The position numbers and the translations under genes were made by a program. Source: Steroidobacter sp. (GTDB lineage Bacteria > Pseudomonadota > Gammaproteobacteria > Steroidobacterales > Steroidobacteraceae). Taken from it: a DNA stretch of 47,625 nucleotides. Under the pieces are notes generated by a model. It was not told the origin of the DNA. It saw only the letters and a list, made by a program, of their open reading frames with translations, and searched no databases. Within the stretch, counting starts at the first letter, position 1; every line of letters begins with the position of its first letter. This document shows positions 1 through 7,360 of this stretch, piece after piece. The stretch spans positions 1 to 47,625 of the forward strand of contig JAICPY010000025.1 of NCBI GenBank assembly GCA_025929585.1. The letters run 5' to 3'.

Positions 1-542
1 ACGGCGGTGAAGTCATCCGGCACATCGCAACGATCGCACTTCAGCGCATAGACAGTGAAGTGATAACGATGCACCCGCATGTCATTCCAGGGCGGGCAGG
101 GTCCATCGTAGCCGCGATACGTGCCCATCATGTCGGGGTCTTCAGCGAACCAGCCGGTGTAGTCGTTGATGCCTTGGCGAGAGCCTTTCGGTCCGCCGAG
201 ATCTTTCTTGCCGCCGGCGACGATGCCGCTGGAGCATTCGCCTGCCGCGATCTCATTCACAGATCCTGGGATGTCGACCATCACCCAATGGTAGAAGTCC
301 GCGCGCGGCAAACTGGCCGGCACGACACGACCTTCCTTGTTGACGTCATCGGGTTTACTCGGCGCGTCTGGGTCGACGCAGATCAATGCGAACGACCGTG
401 TTTGCGCCGGAGCGCCGCTCCACTTGAGATGGGGATTGTGATTGGCGGCAAGTCGGATATGCAGCACCGAATCGGGCGCACCGAAGGCGAACTGCTCTGG
501 AATACGCTCGTGGTCCAGAAAGCTGGCGGAGGTGAGGTGCAT
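1..542 (-). CDS. YbhB/YbcL (PEBP/Raf kinase inhibitor-like) family protein, C-terminus cut by window edge
   Basis: Reading leftwards from an ATG at 542, about 180 codons stay open to the window edge. The translation has bacterial phosphatidylethanolamine-binding-protein hallmarks: a CVDPDAP block, a DFYHWVMVDIP block, GINDYTGWF, and then YDGPCPPWND followed by HRYHFTVYAL. In this family these segments form the small anion/ligand-binding pocket; the cellular role of bacterial members is poorly defined and they are usually soluble. The last few C-terminal residues lie outside the window. The open frame on the plus strand over this region is a shadow. A heptad inverted repeat (617-716) separates it from rocD. 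Family assignment is firm; function is unknown. Confidence 0.9.
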   Translation of the reverse strand, partial: MHLTSASFLDHERIPEQFAFGAPDSVLHIRLAANHNPHLKWSGAPAQTRSFALICVDPDAPSKPDDVNKEGRVVPASLPRADFYHWVMVDIPGSVNEIAAGECSSGIVAGGKKDLGGPKGSRQGINDYTGWFAEDPDMMGTYRGYDGPCPPWNDMRVHRYHFTVYALKCDRCDVPDDFTA

Positions 543-616
543 GGCGGCCTCTTGAGTTCTACGAGATGGGAAGTGTGCCATCCAGAACCCGGTGGCGGCC
601 AGGAGGTTCCATCGGA

Positions 617-716
617 GAGAAGGCGATAGGCGATCGGGGATAGGGGATAGTCAGAGAGATCCGGAGTGAATCCGGCTTCTGACTATCGCCTATCGCCCAT
701 CCCCTATCGCCTTCTC
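617..716. repeat. Heptad inverted repeat, GGGGATA family
   Basis: The left arm (617-656) is made of GCGATAG/GGGGATA units ending in GTCAGAG. The right arm (677-716) is its imperfect reverse complement and begins TTCTGAC. The loop is about 20 nt and holds a small CCGGA/TCCGG stem. The paired arms span about 40 bp. It lies between the PEBP gene and the 3' end of rocD. TAG triplets recur at multiples of 7 on the strand entering each arm. Confidence 0.85.
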
Positions 717-721
717 ATCGA

Positions 722-1951
722 TCACGACGCTTTTGCCAACGCTTCGGAAGCGTCCAAAACCTGTTGAAACGTTTCCAGCGCCCAGTCTATTTGGGCCTTC
801 TCGATTACGAGGGGTGGTGCGAAGCGGATGACCGTGTCGTGCGTGTCCTTCGTGAGGATGCCTGCTTGCATGAGTCGTTCAGCGACTAAGCGCGCACTCA
901 CCCGTGTGGAGTCGAACTCGACTCCACACCACAAGCCCTTACCTCTCACGTCGCGAATCAACGGACTTTGGATGCGATGCAAGCCCGCGAGCAGGTAGTC
1001 GCCCAGCTCGCGGCTGCGTTCGATCAGTCCGTCCTTCTCCAACAATTCGAGAGCGGTCAGACCGACGGCCGATGCTAGTGGGCTGCCGCCGAAAGTGCTG
1101 CCGTGATCGCCTGGAGTGAACACGTCCATAACTTCGCGTCGTGCGAGAAATAGCGAGACCGGCAGAATGCCTCCACCTAGCGCCTTGCCAAGCACTACTG
1201 CGTCAGGCTTCACGTTCTCATGGTCGCAAGCGAGCATGCGCCCAGTGCGGCCAAGACCGGTTTGAACCTCATCGGCGATGAGCAACACACGATGCGCACG
1301 GCAAATCTCGGCGCATCGCGCCAAGTATCCCGGCGGCGGAATTCGGATGCCTGCTTCGCCCTGCATCGGCTCGATCAGGAATGCGGCGGTGTTCGGCGTG
1401 ATTACGCGCTCCAAAGCATCCGCATTTCCAAACGGCACGATGCGCACGCCCGGCATGAACGGACCGAAGCCATCGCGGTATTGAGCTTCGGTAGACAAAG
1501 CAATCGCCCCCAACGTGCGACCGTGGAAATTGCCTTCACAAGCAATGATCTGCGCCTCGTCTTCTTCGACGCCCTTGACCTTGTAGGCCCATTTACGCGC
1601 GGCCTTGATGGCTGTCTCCACTGCTTCTGCGCCGGTGTTCATCGGCAATGCCATATCCATTCCAGTCATCGCGCAGGCGCGTCGCAGGAACGGCTCCAGG
1701 CGATCCGTATCGAAGGCGCGGGAGACGATCGACAGTCTTTGTGCTTGGGCGCTGAGGGCGGCTAGGAGCGCCGGGTGGGCGTGGCCGTGGCTGACCGCCG
1801 AGTACGCGCTCATCATGTCTAGATAGCGCGCGCCGTCCGTATCCCAGACGAACACGCCTTCACCGCGAACCAATGTCACGGGAAGCGGCGCGTAATTTCT
1901 CGCGCACACGCCGTGATCCGAACCCTTCGCCCCGAACGCAGTGTTATTCAT
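722..1951 (-). CDS. rocD: Ornithine aminotransferase (ornithine--oxo-acid transaminase)
   Basis: A 409-residue class III PLP-dependent aminotransferase. Visible motifs are NTGAEAVETAIKAARKW (cofactor phosphate region), IADEVQTGLGRTG (Asp contacting the PLP ring), GKALGGG with the Schiff-base lysine, and HGSTFGGSPLA. The N-terminal NYAPLPVTLVRGEGVFVWD block is typical of RocD rather than ArgD. The family transfers the delta-amino group of ornithine to 2-oxoglutarate, giving glutamate semialdehyde/P5C, which the nearby proC product can reduce to proline. The frame stays open upstream to 2575, but that part is antisense to the alpha/beta hydrolase, so the ATG at 1951 is chosen. Acetylornithine aminotransferase is a less likely alternative. 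Confidence 0.9.
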   Translation of the reverse strand: MNNTAFGAKGSDHGVCARNYAPLPVTLVRGEGVFVWDTDGARYLDMMSAYSAVSHGHAHPALLAALSAQAQRLSIVSRAFDTDRLEPFLRRACAMTGMDMALPMNTGAEAVETAIKAARKWAYKVKGVEEDEAQIIACEGNFHGRTLGAIALSTEAQYRDGFGPFMPGVRIVPFGNADALERVITPNTAAFLIEPMQGEAGIRIPPPGYLARCAEICRAHRVLLIADEVQTGLGRTGRMLACDHENVKPDAVVLGKALGGGILPVSLFLARREVMDVFTPGDHGSTFGGSPLASAVGLTALELLEKDGLIERSRELGDYLLAGLHRIQSPLIRDVRGKGLWCGVEFDSTRVSARLVAERLMQAGILTKDTHDTVIRFAPPLVIEKAQIDWALETFQQVLDASEALAKAS

Positions 1952-2095
1952 TTGTCTCGCCCGAATCTGTAGACGGGTCGCGTCACCGGAAGTGACATTG
2001 CCGACGCATGGTAGCTTACCGATCTTGCGCATGGCCATCAGGCGCTGTCCGAATCGAGCGTGACGATAAGGGAGCAGTTTGGTTACTCTCGACCA

Positions 2096-2743
2096 ATGAT
2101 CGACGTCGCACACACTTCCAGCCAATCCCTCGCGATTCCAGGCCCCAGAGGAGAACTGGAAGCACTGATCGACGCACCGGAAAGCGGCGCTCACTCGCAA
2201 ATTGCCGTGATCTGCCACCCGCACCCGTTGCATGGCGGCACGATGACCAACAAGGTCGCCCATATGCTCGGCAAGTCGTTCAACGCGGTGGGAGCCTCGG
2301 CGGTGCGATTCAATTTTCGAGGCGTGGGCCGCAGCGCAGGGGAGTATGCGCACGGGATCGGTGAGACCGAAGACGCGCTGGCGGTTGTGGATTGGGCTCG
2401 CATTCGCTGGCCTGGCGCACAGATTTGGATCGCGGGTTTTTCCTTCGGCGGCGCTGTGGCGATCCGCGCCGCAGGCGAGCGGCAGGTGCAAAGATTGATC
2501 ACTGTCGCGCCGGCAGTAGATCGAGTCGAAGTCTCGGCGGATAAATTGCCGCGCTGCCCCTGGTTGGTGATTCAAGGCGATGCAGACGAAGTCGTCCCCG
2601 CCGCAAGCGTGAGCTCGTGGCTAGATTCCATACCTCTTTCGCCCGATCTCGTCCTACTGCCCGGAGTCGGCCACTACTTCCATGGCAAGTTGAATGAGTT
2701 GAAGCATGAGGTTGTTGCCTGGCTTCAACGGCAACAAGGGTGA
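2096..2743 (+). CDS. Alpha/beta hydrolase (COG2945-type)
   Basis: A 215-residue single-domain alpha/beta hydrolase with an oxyanion-hole segment CHPHPLHGGTM and a conserved FNFRGVGRSAGEY block. The nucleophile elbow is GFSFGG, the acid is in GDADEVVP, and the catalytic His is in GVGHYFHGKL. The set matches the small cytosolic family often annotated as an uncharacterised hydrolase; the substrate is unknown. An in-frame GTG at 2060 would add 12 residues, but the ATG at 2096 gives the expected family N-terminus. The stop TGA (2741-2743) is the first TGA of a heptad array, with further TGAs at 2748 and 2755. It is divergent from rocD. Confidence 0.85.
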   Translation: MIDVAHTSSQSLAIPGPRGELEALIDAPESGAHSQIAVICHPHPLHGGTMTNKVAHMLGKSFNAVGASAVRFNFRGVGRSAGEYAHGIGETEDALAVVDWARIRWPGAQIWIAGFSFGGAVAIRAAGERQVQRLITVAPAVDRVEVSADKLPRCPWLVIQGDADEVVPAASVSSWLDSIPLSPDLVLLPGVGHYFHGKLNELKHEVVAWLQRQQG

Positions 2744-2919
2744 CGGGTGACGAGTGACCGGTGGCCAGGAGGAGCGCAAAGGCACACCTTCCGATCCGGT
2801 TCCTGATTTTGCAAACTTCGAGACAGGGCTTGAAGTTGTGGAGCACTACTCTCACTCTCACCCGTCACCCGTCACCCGTCACCCGTCACCCGTCACCCGT
2901 CACCTCGTCACCTGTCACT
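2738..2919. repeat. Heptad inverted repeat, GTGACGG family, with long loop
   Basis: The left arm (2738-2767) carries GTGACGG/GTGACGA/GTGACCG units. The right arm (2857-2919) carries about nine CGTCACC-type units. The loop is about 90 nt. The left arm contains the alpha/beta hydrolase stop codon. The right arm ends about 11 nt before the start of the TerB-like gene and leaves no visible Shine-Dalgarno sequence for it. The arms are unequal, the right being about twice as long. Confidence 0.85.
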
Positions 2920-2930
2920 GACCTTTAGCA

Positions 2931-3380
2931 ATGATCACCTCTCTAAAAAAACTCTTCAGCACCGAACCTGCAGTGACACGAGTTCTGGAGACCAAGGAGC
3001 CGTTGGAGTTGGCGACGGCGGCCTTGTTGCTCGAATTGGCGCGCTCGGATTTTTCGGAATCCGATCAGGAAGTGGAGGCGATCAAACATGTGCTGCAGCG
3101 CCGCTTTGGACTGCAAGACGAGGCGCTGAATGCACTGGTCGAGGACGCGACGCGGCGTGCGGATACTGCTGTATCGCTGCATGAATTTACACATCGGCTG
3201 AACCGGGAATTACCCGAGGACGACAAGCTGCACATCGTGGAGATGTTGTGGCGAGTGAGTCACGCGGATGGCCGCATCGATAAGCACGAAGAGCATCTGA
3301 TTCAGCGGATTGCAGGCTTGCTGCACATCTCCGACCGCGATCGGGTCAGGCTGAAATTGAAGGTGGTGGTGGGGGATTGA
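2931..3380 (+). CDS. TerB-like (tellurite-resistance TerB fold) protein
   Basis: A 149-residue, all-helical acidic protein. The core ATAALLLELARSDFSESDQEV, then LHIVEMLWRVSHADGRIDKHE and IQRIAGLLHISDRDRVRLK, is the TerB/DjlA-N-type repeat in which acidic residues (DxEV, DGxID) form a metal-binding site. Soluble proteins of this type are widespread and mostly uncharacterised; I would not infer tellurite resistance. The ATG at 2931 directly follows a heptad repeat arm and has no evident ribosome-binding site. A short hairpin and another heptad element follow the stop. Confidence 0.8.
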   Translation: MITSLKKLFSTEPAVTRVLETKEPLELATAALLLELARSDFSESDQEVEAIKHVLQRRFGLQDEALNALVEDATRRADTAVSLHEFTHRLNRELPEDDKLHIVEMLWRVSHADGRIDKHEEHLIQRIAGLLHISDRDRVRLKLKVVVGD

Positions 3381-3387
3381 GCAGAAC

Positions 3388-3405
3388 GCCCGATCTCAGT
3401 CGGGC
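3388..3405 (+). terminator. Terminator-like hairpin without T-tract
   Basis: GCCCGA (3388-3393) pairs perfectly with TCGGGC (3400-3405) around a 6-nt loop, 7 nt after the TerB-like stop. No run of T follows, so it may be only a 3'-end stabilising hairpin. Confidence 0.4.
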
Positions 3406-3415
3406 TGTGAATGAC

Positions 3416-3487
3416 GTGTAAGGTGTAGGCGTGTAGCGCCGAAGGCCTGCGTGTCTATTCTGAGCTCTACACGTTACACGCGTTCAC
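3416..3487. repeat. Heptad inverted repeat, GTGTAGG family
   Basis: The left arm reads GTGTAAG-GTGTAGG-CGTGTAG. The right arm (about 3463-3487) reads CTCTACACGTTACACGCG and is complementary. The unit is 7 bases and contains TAA or TAG. It lies between the convergent TerB-like and HU genes. Confidence 0.7.
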
Positions 3488-3531
3488 TTAGACACAGCAT
3501 TGCGAACGTACATCCCTGTACTGTCGAGGCG

Positions 3532-3556
3532 AGTCCGACACATGAAGTATCGGACT
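3532..3556. terminator. Hairpin downstream of the HU gene
   Basis: AGTCCGA (3532-3538) pairs with TCGGACT (3550-3556) around an 11-nt loop, 47 nt beyond the HU stop. There is no T-tract on either strand, so terminator function is uncertain. Confidence 0.35.
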
Positions 3557-3602
3557 GCCTGACCGATCTGTGGCGCAGCCGCTGCGGCGCCGGAACGGAT
3601 CC

Positions 3603-3914
3603 TTAGTTCACCATTTCCTTGAGGTTCTTCAGCGCAGCAATGCGCACTTTCTTGCTGGCGGGCTTCGCCTTGAACATCATTTTCTCACCGGTGAAGGGAT
3701 TGACGCCTTCACGTGCTTTGGTTGCAGGCTTCTTGACGACCTTCATCTTCAGCAAACCGGGAAGCGTGAACAGCCCCGAGCCCTTCAGGCTCTTCTTCAC
3801 GACGCCGCCCAGGGATTCGAACACATCGGACACCTGCTTCTTGGCAAGTCCCGTGTCTTTAGAAATCTGGGCAAGGATCTCCGATTTGGTCGGCGCTGCG
3901 TTCTTCTTTGCCAT
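3603..3914 (-). CDS. HU-family DNA-binding protein
   Basis: A 103-residue nucleoid protein of the HU/IHF fold. The N-terminal part (TKSEILAQISKDTGLAKKQV) is the helical dimerisation half. The beta-arm region has GLLKMKVVKKPATKAREGVN followed by PFTGEKMMFKAKPASKKVRI. The arm carries the usual N-P/F-T-G-E pattern that kinks DNA. It is about 12 residues longer than E. coli HU because of a Lys/Ala-rich N-terminus and a KNLKEMVN tail. The start is well supported by AGGAGA about 7 nt upstream on the minus strand, and a sigma70-type promoter is visible at 3990-4018. Confidence 0.92.
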   Translation of the reverse strand: MAKKNAAPTKSEILAQISKDTGLAKKQVSDVFESLGGVVKKSLKGSGLFTLPGLLKMKVVKKPATKAREGVNPFTGEKMMFKAKPASKKVRIAALKNLKEMVN

Positions 3915-3989
3915 TTGTAATCTCCTGTGTGAGTGACGAATCGCGCCGTCTAATGCTGATCGGTCGCGTACGAATTCAAGTCGCGCGGG

Positions 3990-4018
3990 AAAATAGCATA
4001 AGATTTAGCGCGGATTAA
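3990..4018 (-). promoter_or_regulatory. Putative sigma70 promoter of the HU gene
   Basis: On the minus strand TTAATC (4018-4013) is followed after 17 nt by TATTTT (3995-3990). The element lies in an A/T-rich patch and about 75 nt upstream of the HU start codon. Inferred from spacing and composition only. Confidence 0.4.
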
Positions 4019-4103
4019 GCAGCGCAAGCGTTTTTTTGCCTATTTTTTAAGGCTCAGACGCATTTGGCGAGCGATTCGTCGTCCACTTGCGACTTTCGCT
4101 GCA

Positions 4104-4592
4104 CTAATTCGAATGAAACTCACGCTTGAACTTCACCTCGATCGGTGTCGTTTGCCCGCTCGGCGTGACAGTGATGTCGAAGACCAATATCTCGGTTCCA
4201 CTGATCGACACTTCGCCGATGTAATAAATCGCTTCACCCTCCGAGACGCGCCGCATCTCCAAATTCTTGAGTTGTCCGTTGAGGTTGTACGCGTCGACCT
4301 CGACTTGCCCCTCAACCGGTTTGCGCGGCGCATTAGGGGCTTCCTTATGCAGGATAGTGACGTTCAGCATGACACGATTCGTGCTGCGTTGGATCCCATA
4401 AGCGCGCGCGACGTCTTGGGTCAGCGTATCGGTTCGCAGCGCATTGAAATGAACCTCGTAATCGCCTTCCTCCTTGAACGTCTGGTCGCTAGGCATCGCA
4501 GGCGCGACACTTCGGTCGCCGGCATCGCCGCAACCCATGAGCGAAAACGCCATCAGGCATGTGCTCAACCAGCCGAATGTTGTTCTTTTCAT
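4104..4592 (-). CDS. DUF4426 domain lipoprotein
   Basis: 162 residues. It begins with a positively charged signal peptide and a lipobox-like LMGC, so Cys21 is the likely lipidated residue. The mature part is a beta-rich DUF4426 domain (GDYEVHFNALRTDTL ... YGIQRSTNRVMLNVTILHK ... IEVKFKREF). Its function is unknown; in Pseudomonas a homologue sits in the same yggT/proC/pilT neighbourhood. Here it lies 83 nt downstream of yggT on the same strand. The start has GGAGAC about 8 nt upstream. Expected location is the periplasmic face of a membrane. Confidence 0.85.
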   Translation of the reverse strand: MKRTTFGWLSTCLMAFSLMGCGDAGDRSVAPAMPSDQTFKEEGDYEVHFNALRTDTLTQDVARAYGIQRSTNRVMLNVTILHKEAPNAPRKPVEGQVEVDAYNLNGQLKNLEMRRVSEGEAIYYIGEVSISGTEILVFDITVTPSGQTTPIEVKFKREFHSN

Positions 4593-4675
4593 GCGCTTGT
4601 CTCCGCGATAATCAAAACGTCTCGACTATAGACCAATCTTTTCGGCCCTGACCCTAGTAGGTTCCCCCGGGTAGC

Positions 4676-5209
4676 TCAGGTGATCAAGATGTACAGAGCC
4701 TGTAGACCGATGATGACGAAGAGGGCAGAAAGGTCGATACCGGCGATCGGCGGGATGATGCGCCGAACAGGAGCCAAAATGGGGTCGCAGATGCTCGCCA
4801 GCAATGCGGCGCCGGGGCTATAAGCGCCAGGAGCGATCCAGCTCAGCAGGATGTAGAGGAGGATGGCAAAGGTGTAGAACTGCAGGATCGTCAACAGCAA
4901 ATTCAACAGCGCCACCTGAATGAATTCACCGAGCACATCGACCCAGGGATAGGCGCCGAGCAGCCACAGCACGGCAGTCGCAGCGAATTGAACTACTAGC
5001 AGCGCGACAATCGACGAGGTGTCGATCTTTCCAATGGGCGGCAGAATCCGCCGCAGCGGGAGCACCAAAGGATTGGTCAACCGGATCACCGCTTGCGAGA
5101 GTTGGTTACGCGAATCCGCACGCACGAGCGGCAACAACACCCGTAGCAAGAACACGGTAACCAGCAGGACCTGCAGTAGGGTGCGGACGATAAAGATCAG
5201 GGCATCCAT
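4676..5209 (-). CDS. yggT: YggT family integral membrane protein
   Basis: 177 residues comprising two tandem YGGT domains. Each has a hydrophobic segment, then a proline/arginine-rich turn (NPLVLPLRRILPPIGKID; DPILAPVRRIIPPIAGID), then a second hydrophobic segment, giving about four to five membrane spans. The family is implicated in osmotic tolerance and membrane organisation and is commonly linked to proC/yggS, as here. The start at 5209 is separated from the proC stop by a composite repeat region (5214-5326). Confidence 0.93.
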   Translation of the reverse strand: MDALIFIVRTLLQVLLVTVFLLRVLLPLVRADSRNQLSQAVIRLTNPLVLPLRRILPPIGKIDTSSIVALLVVQFAATAVLWLLGAYPWVDVLGEFIQVALLNLLLTILQFYTFAILLYILLSWIAPGAYSPGAALLASICDPILAPVRRIIPPIAGIDLSALFVIIGLQALYILIT

Positions 5210-5213
5210 CGGA

Positions 5214-5326
5214 TCGTGTGTTCGTGAGTGTAGAGGTGTAAAGGTGCGGAGCTCAGAGATAGTTGGCAGTTGACTGTTGACAGTGAGAGGTGTGGATCAA
5301 CACTGTTGACCGATTCCCGATTCTCA
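5214..5326. repeat. Composite heptad repeat between proC and yggT
   Basis: Three unit types are juxtaposed: GTGTAGA/GTGTAAA units (5228-5246), GTTGACT/GTTGACA units (5263-5286) and GAATCGG units read on the minus strand (5309-5325, overlapping the proC stop). A short GTTGACAG...CTGTTGAC pairing is possible. It looks like a degenerate mosaic of several elements of the kind seen elsewhere in the window. Confidence 0.55.
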
Positions 5327-6145
5327 TCCCTTGCCGAATTCTTCAGCTAACTCGGCCGAGCGGCGTGCGGCCGCGCTAATCGCTTCGGCGAACGTCACGC
5401 GTATCCGATTCGATTCGAGGTGCCGCATCGCGGCTTCGGTGGTGCCGCCCTTCGACGTCACTTGCTCTCTCAAGACGGCTGGGCTTTCGGTGTCCTCGCG
5501 CGCCATGAGACCGGAACCATACGCGGTTTCGGTAGCGAGCCTTCGGCTGATGTCGCGAGGCAGGCCAAGTGCCACGCCAGCATCCTCCATCATCTCGATG
5601 AGCAAAAAGATATAGGCAGGTCCGCTGCCGGATACGGCCGTCACTACATCCATTTGCGGCTCATCGGTTAGCCACAACGTCGCGCCAACCGCATTGAGGA
5701 TGTCCTGCGCGATCTTACGGTGCTCGGCAGAGACCTTGCTCGGCGCAAACAACGCAGTCATTCCGCAGCCCTGCAGGGCCGGCCGATTCGGCATACATCG
5801 TACGACCGGCGCACCGCCGGACCAGCGTTCGATGTCGCTTGCGCGGATGCCCGCAGCCACGGAGATGAGTAGCTTGCTCGTCGCGTGCAGTTCTTTCGCA
5901 ATACCTTGAGTGACATTACGCAGTTCCTGCGGCTTCACCGCGAGGACAATAACGTCGGCTCGCTGCGCGGCCTCCACATTGCTATGAGCAATGTTTACGC
6001 CATACGTGGATTTCAACAGCTCGAGCTGCGCCGCGACCGGATCCGCGACAGAAATATTCGCCGCAGCATGACCGCGCGCGATCAAGCCGCCGATCAGGCT
6101 GCGAGCCATATTGCCGCCGCCGATGAAAGATAGGGAGAGAGGCAT
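5324..6145 (-). CDS. proC: Pyrroline-5-carboxylate reductase
   Basis: 273 residues, the usual length for ProC. The N-terminal Rossmann motif is FIGGGNMARSLIGG. The central block VLAVKPQE and the CMPNRPA segment are typical. The C-terminal helical dimerisation domain has TAVSGSGPAYIFLLIE and EQVTSKGGTTEAA. It catalyses NAD(P)H-dependent reduction of P5C to proline in the cytosol. It lies between yggS and yggT on the same strand, each boundary carrying a repeat element. Its P5C substrate could come from the RocD encoded at 722-1951. Confidence 0.96.
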   Translation of the reverse strand: MPLSLSFIGGGNMARSLIGGLIARGHAAANISVADPVAAQLELLKSTYGVNIAHSNVEAAQRADVIVLAVKPQELRNVTQGIAKELHATSKLLISVAAGIRASDIERWSGGAPVVRCMPNRPALQGCGMTALFAPSKVSAEHRKIAQDILNAVGATLWLTDEPQMDVVTAVSGSGPAYIFLLIEMMEDAGVALGLPRDISRRLATETAYGSGLMAREDTESPAVLREQVTSKGGTTEAAMRHLESNRIRVTFAEAISAAARRSAELAEEFGKG

Positions 6146-6153
6146 GGGAGGGG

Positions 6154-6351
6154 AGTCTACAGTCTGCAGTCTGTAGCGGAGAAGAAGAAAAGCTCGCGCA
6201 GGGAGTCCCTAGTCTCGACCCAAAGGGGAGAAGGACGAGTCCATAGTCTGCAGTCCGCAGTCTGTAGCCAGACGAGAGAGATCTGCACGTGACGCCCGAT
6301 CAGTGTGCTCGTTTCTGGCTGTGGACTACGGACTGCGGACTATGGACTAGC
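6154..6351. repeat. Heptad inverted repeat, AGTCTGC family, with an extra left arm
   Basis: The main hairpin pairs 6236-6271 (AGTCCAT-AGTCTGC-AGTCCGC units ending in GCCAGA) with 6313-6351 (beginning TTCTGGC) over about 38 bp around a 41-nt loop. Every mismatch between the arms is a transition. An additional left-type arm lies at 6154-6176 and a fragment at 6201-6219. The right arm contains the yggS stop TAG (6347-6349). It fills the yggS-proC gap. Confidence 0.88.
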
Positions 6352-7060
6352 TGTCCGGCTCGCGATCTCGCGCGCCGAACAACGCTGTCCCTATCCGCAC
6401 CAACGTCGACCCCGCCGCGATCGCTGCTTCGAGGTCATCGGACATGCCCATAGATAAGGTGTCGAGCGAGAGGCCTGCTGCCAGTAGCTCCTGCTCGCAT
6501 TGGAAAAGTTTGTCGAACCACGCCTTCTGAGCTTCGAAGGTTGTTTCGGGCGGTGGAATGCACATCAGTCCGCGCAGCTTCAATCGCGGTAACTCGTTTA
6601 CTTTGCGTGCGAGTGCCAATGCTTGTGCCGGTGGGATGCCGCCTTTGCCCGGTTCATCCTCCAGGCGCACTTGGATGCAGACTTGCAAGGGAGGCGCGTG
6701 ATCTGGGCGTTGATCGTTCAGGCGCAGGGCGATGCGCTCGCGATCGAGCGTGTGAGCCCAAGCAAAATTCTCCGCGACGCTGCGCGTCTTGTTCGATTGC
6801 AGTTGGCCGGTGAAATGCCAGGTGAGATCGAGCTCGGAAAGCTCGGCCAATTTAGGCAAGGCTTCCTGTAGATAGTTTTCGCCGAATTCCCGCTGGCCGC
6901 ACTCCGCCAGCGTCCGGATGGCCTGTGCGGGTTGACCCTTACTGATCGCAAGCAGCCGAACATCATCGGCGTAGCGGCCCGATTTAGATGCTGCGGATGC
7001 GATGCGCGTCCGGGTTTGAGCGAAGCGATTTCGCAGATGATCGCGATCCATTGAGCTCAT
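6347..7060 (-). CDS. yggS: YggS-family PLP homeostasis protein (PLPBP)
   Basis: 237 residues from the ATG at 7060. An internal ATG at 7051 is an alternative, and the frame is open to 7126. This is a type III fold PLP-binding protein. The Schiff-base lysine is K41 in LLAISKGQP, followed by FGENYLQEA, WHFTGQLQSNK, and the C-terminal SMGMSDDLEAAIAAGSTLVRIG phosphate-binding stretch. The family buffers vitamin B6 and affects amino-acid metabolism and is not itself known as an enzyme. It is co-oriented with proC and yggT and divergent from pilT. The stop lies within a repeat arm. Confidence 0.94.
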   Translation of the reverse strand: MSSMDRDHLRNRFAQTRTRIASAASKSGRYADDVRLLAISKGQPAQAIRTLAECGQREFGENYLQEALPKLAELSELDLTWHFTGQLQSNKTRSVAENFAWAHTLDRERIALRLNDQRPDHAPPLQVCIQVRLEDEPGKGGIPPAQALALARKVNELPRLKLRGLMCIPPPETTFEAQKAWFDKLFQCEQELLAAGLSLDTLSMGMSDDLEAAIAAGSTLVRIGTALFGARDREPDS

Positions 7061-7201
7061 CTGTGGTTGGCTAGTGCACGGCCCGTGCGATCGCGGTGAG
7101 CCCCGGATGCACCAGGTTGAGGGCAATTTCGAGCGCGAATTGCGCCGTCGAACATGCGGTTCAGCGTCGGCCTAAGTGGAAACTGCGGACTAGTTAACAT
7201 A

Positions 7202-7228
7202 TTGGGCTCGATACCGCTCCGCTATACT
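7202..7228 (+). promoter_or_regulatory. Candidate promoter for pilT in the yggS-pilT divergent region
   Basis: The 300-nt divergent region 7061-7360 holds TTGGGC (7202-7207) and TATACT (7223-7228) separated by 15 nt, a slightly short sigma70 spacing. The pilT start is about 130 nt downstream and has GAGGAAG at 7348-7354. A lone right-type repeat fragment (7183-7193) lies just upstream. Nothing else was recognised here. Confidence 0.3.
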
Positions 7229-7360
7229 TCCTGACGCTTGTCTCGAGGCTCGCGATGCATTTTTGCGGTCGTTTTCCCCGGTAGGCGCACCTAAGTCCGT
7301 GCTGTCGTGACGATGAGTTGAAACGATGCGCCCCGCTGGGCGTGATTGAGGAAGTAATTC

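Noticed and set aside
60-629. Open frame of 189 codons on the plus strand
   Set aside because: It is antisense to the PEBP-family gene, whose protein motifs are unmistakable on the minus strand.
1952-2575. N-terminal extension of the RocD frame
   Set aside because: The extra 208 codons are antisense to the alpha/beta hydrolase and match nothing in the aminotransferase family.
4027-4056. A/T-rich GCCTATTTTTTAAGGC hairpin as a terminator for the DUF4426 gene
   Set aside because: The stem is 4 bp and the flanking T-run is on the wrong side for either strand.
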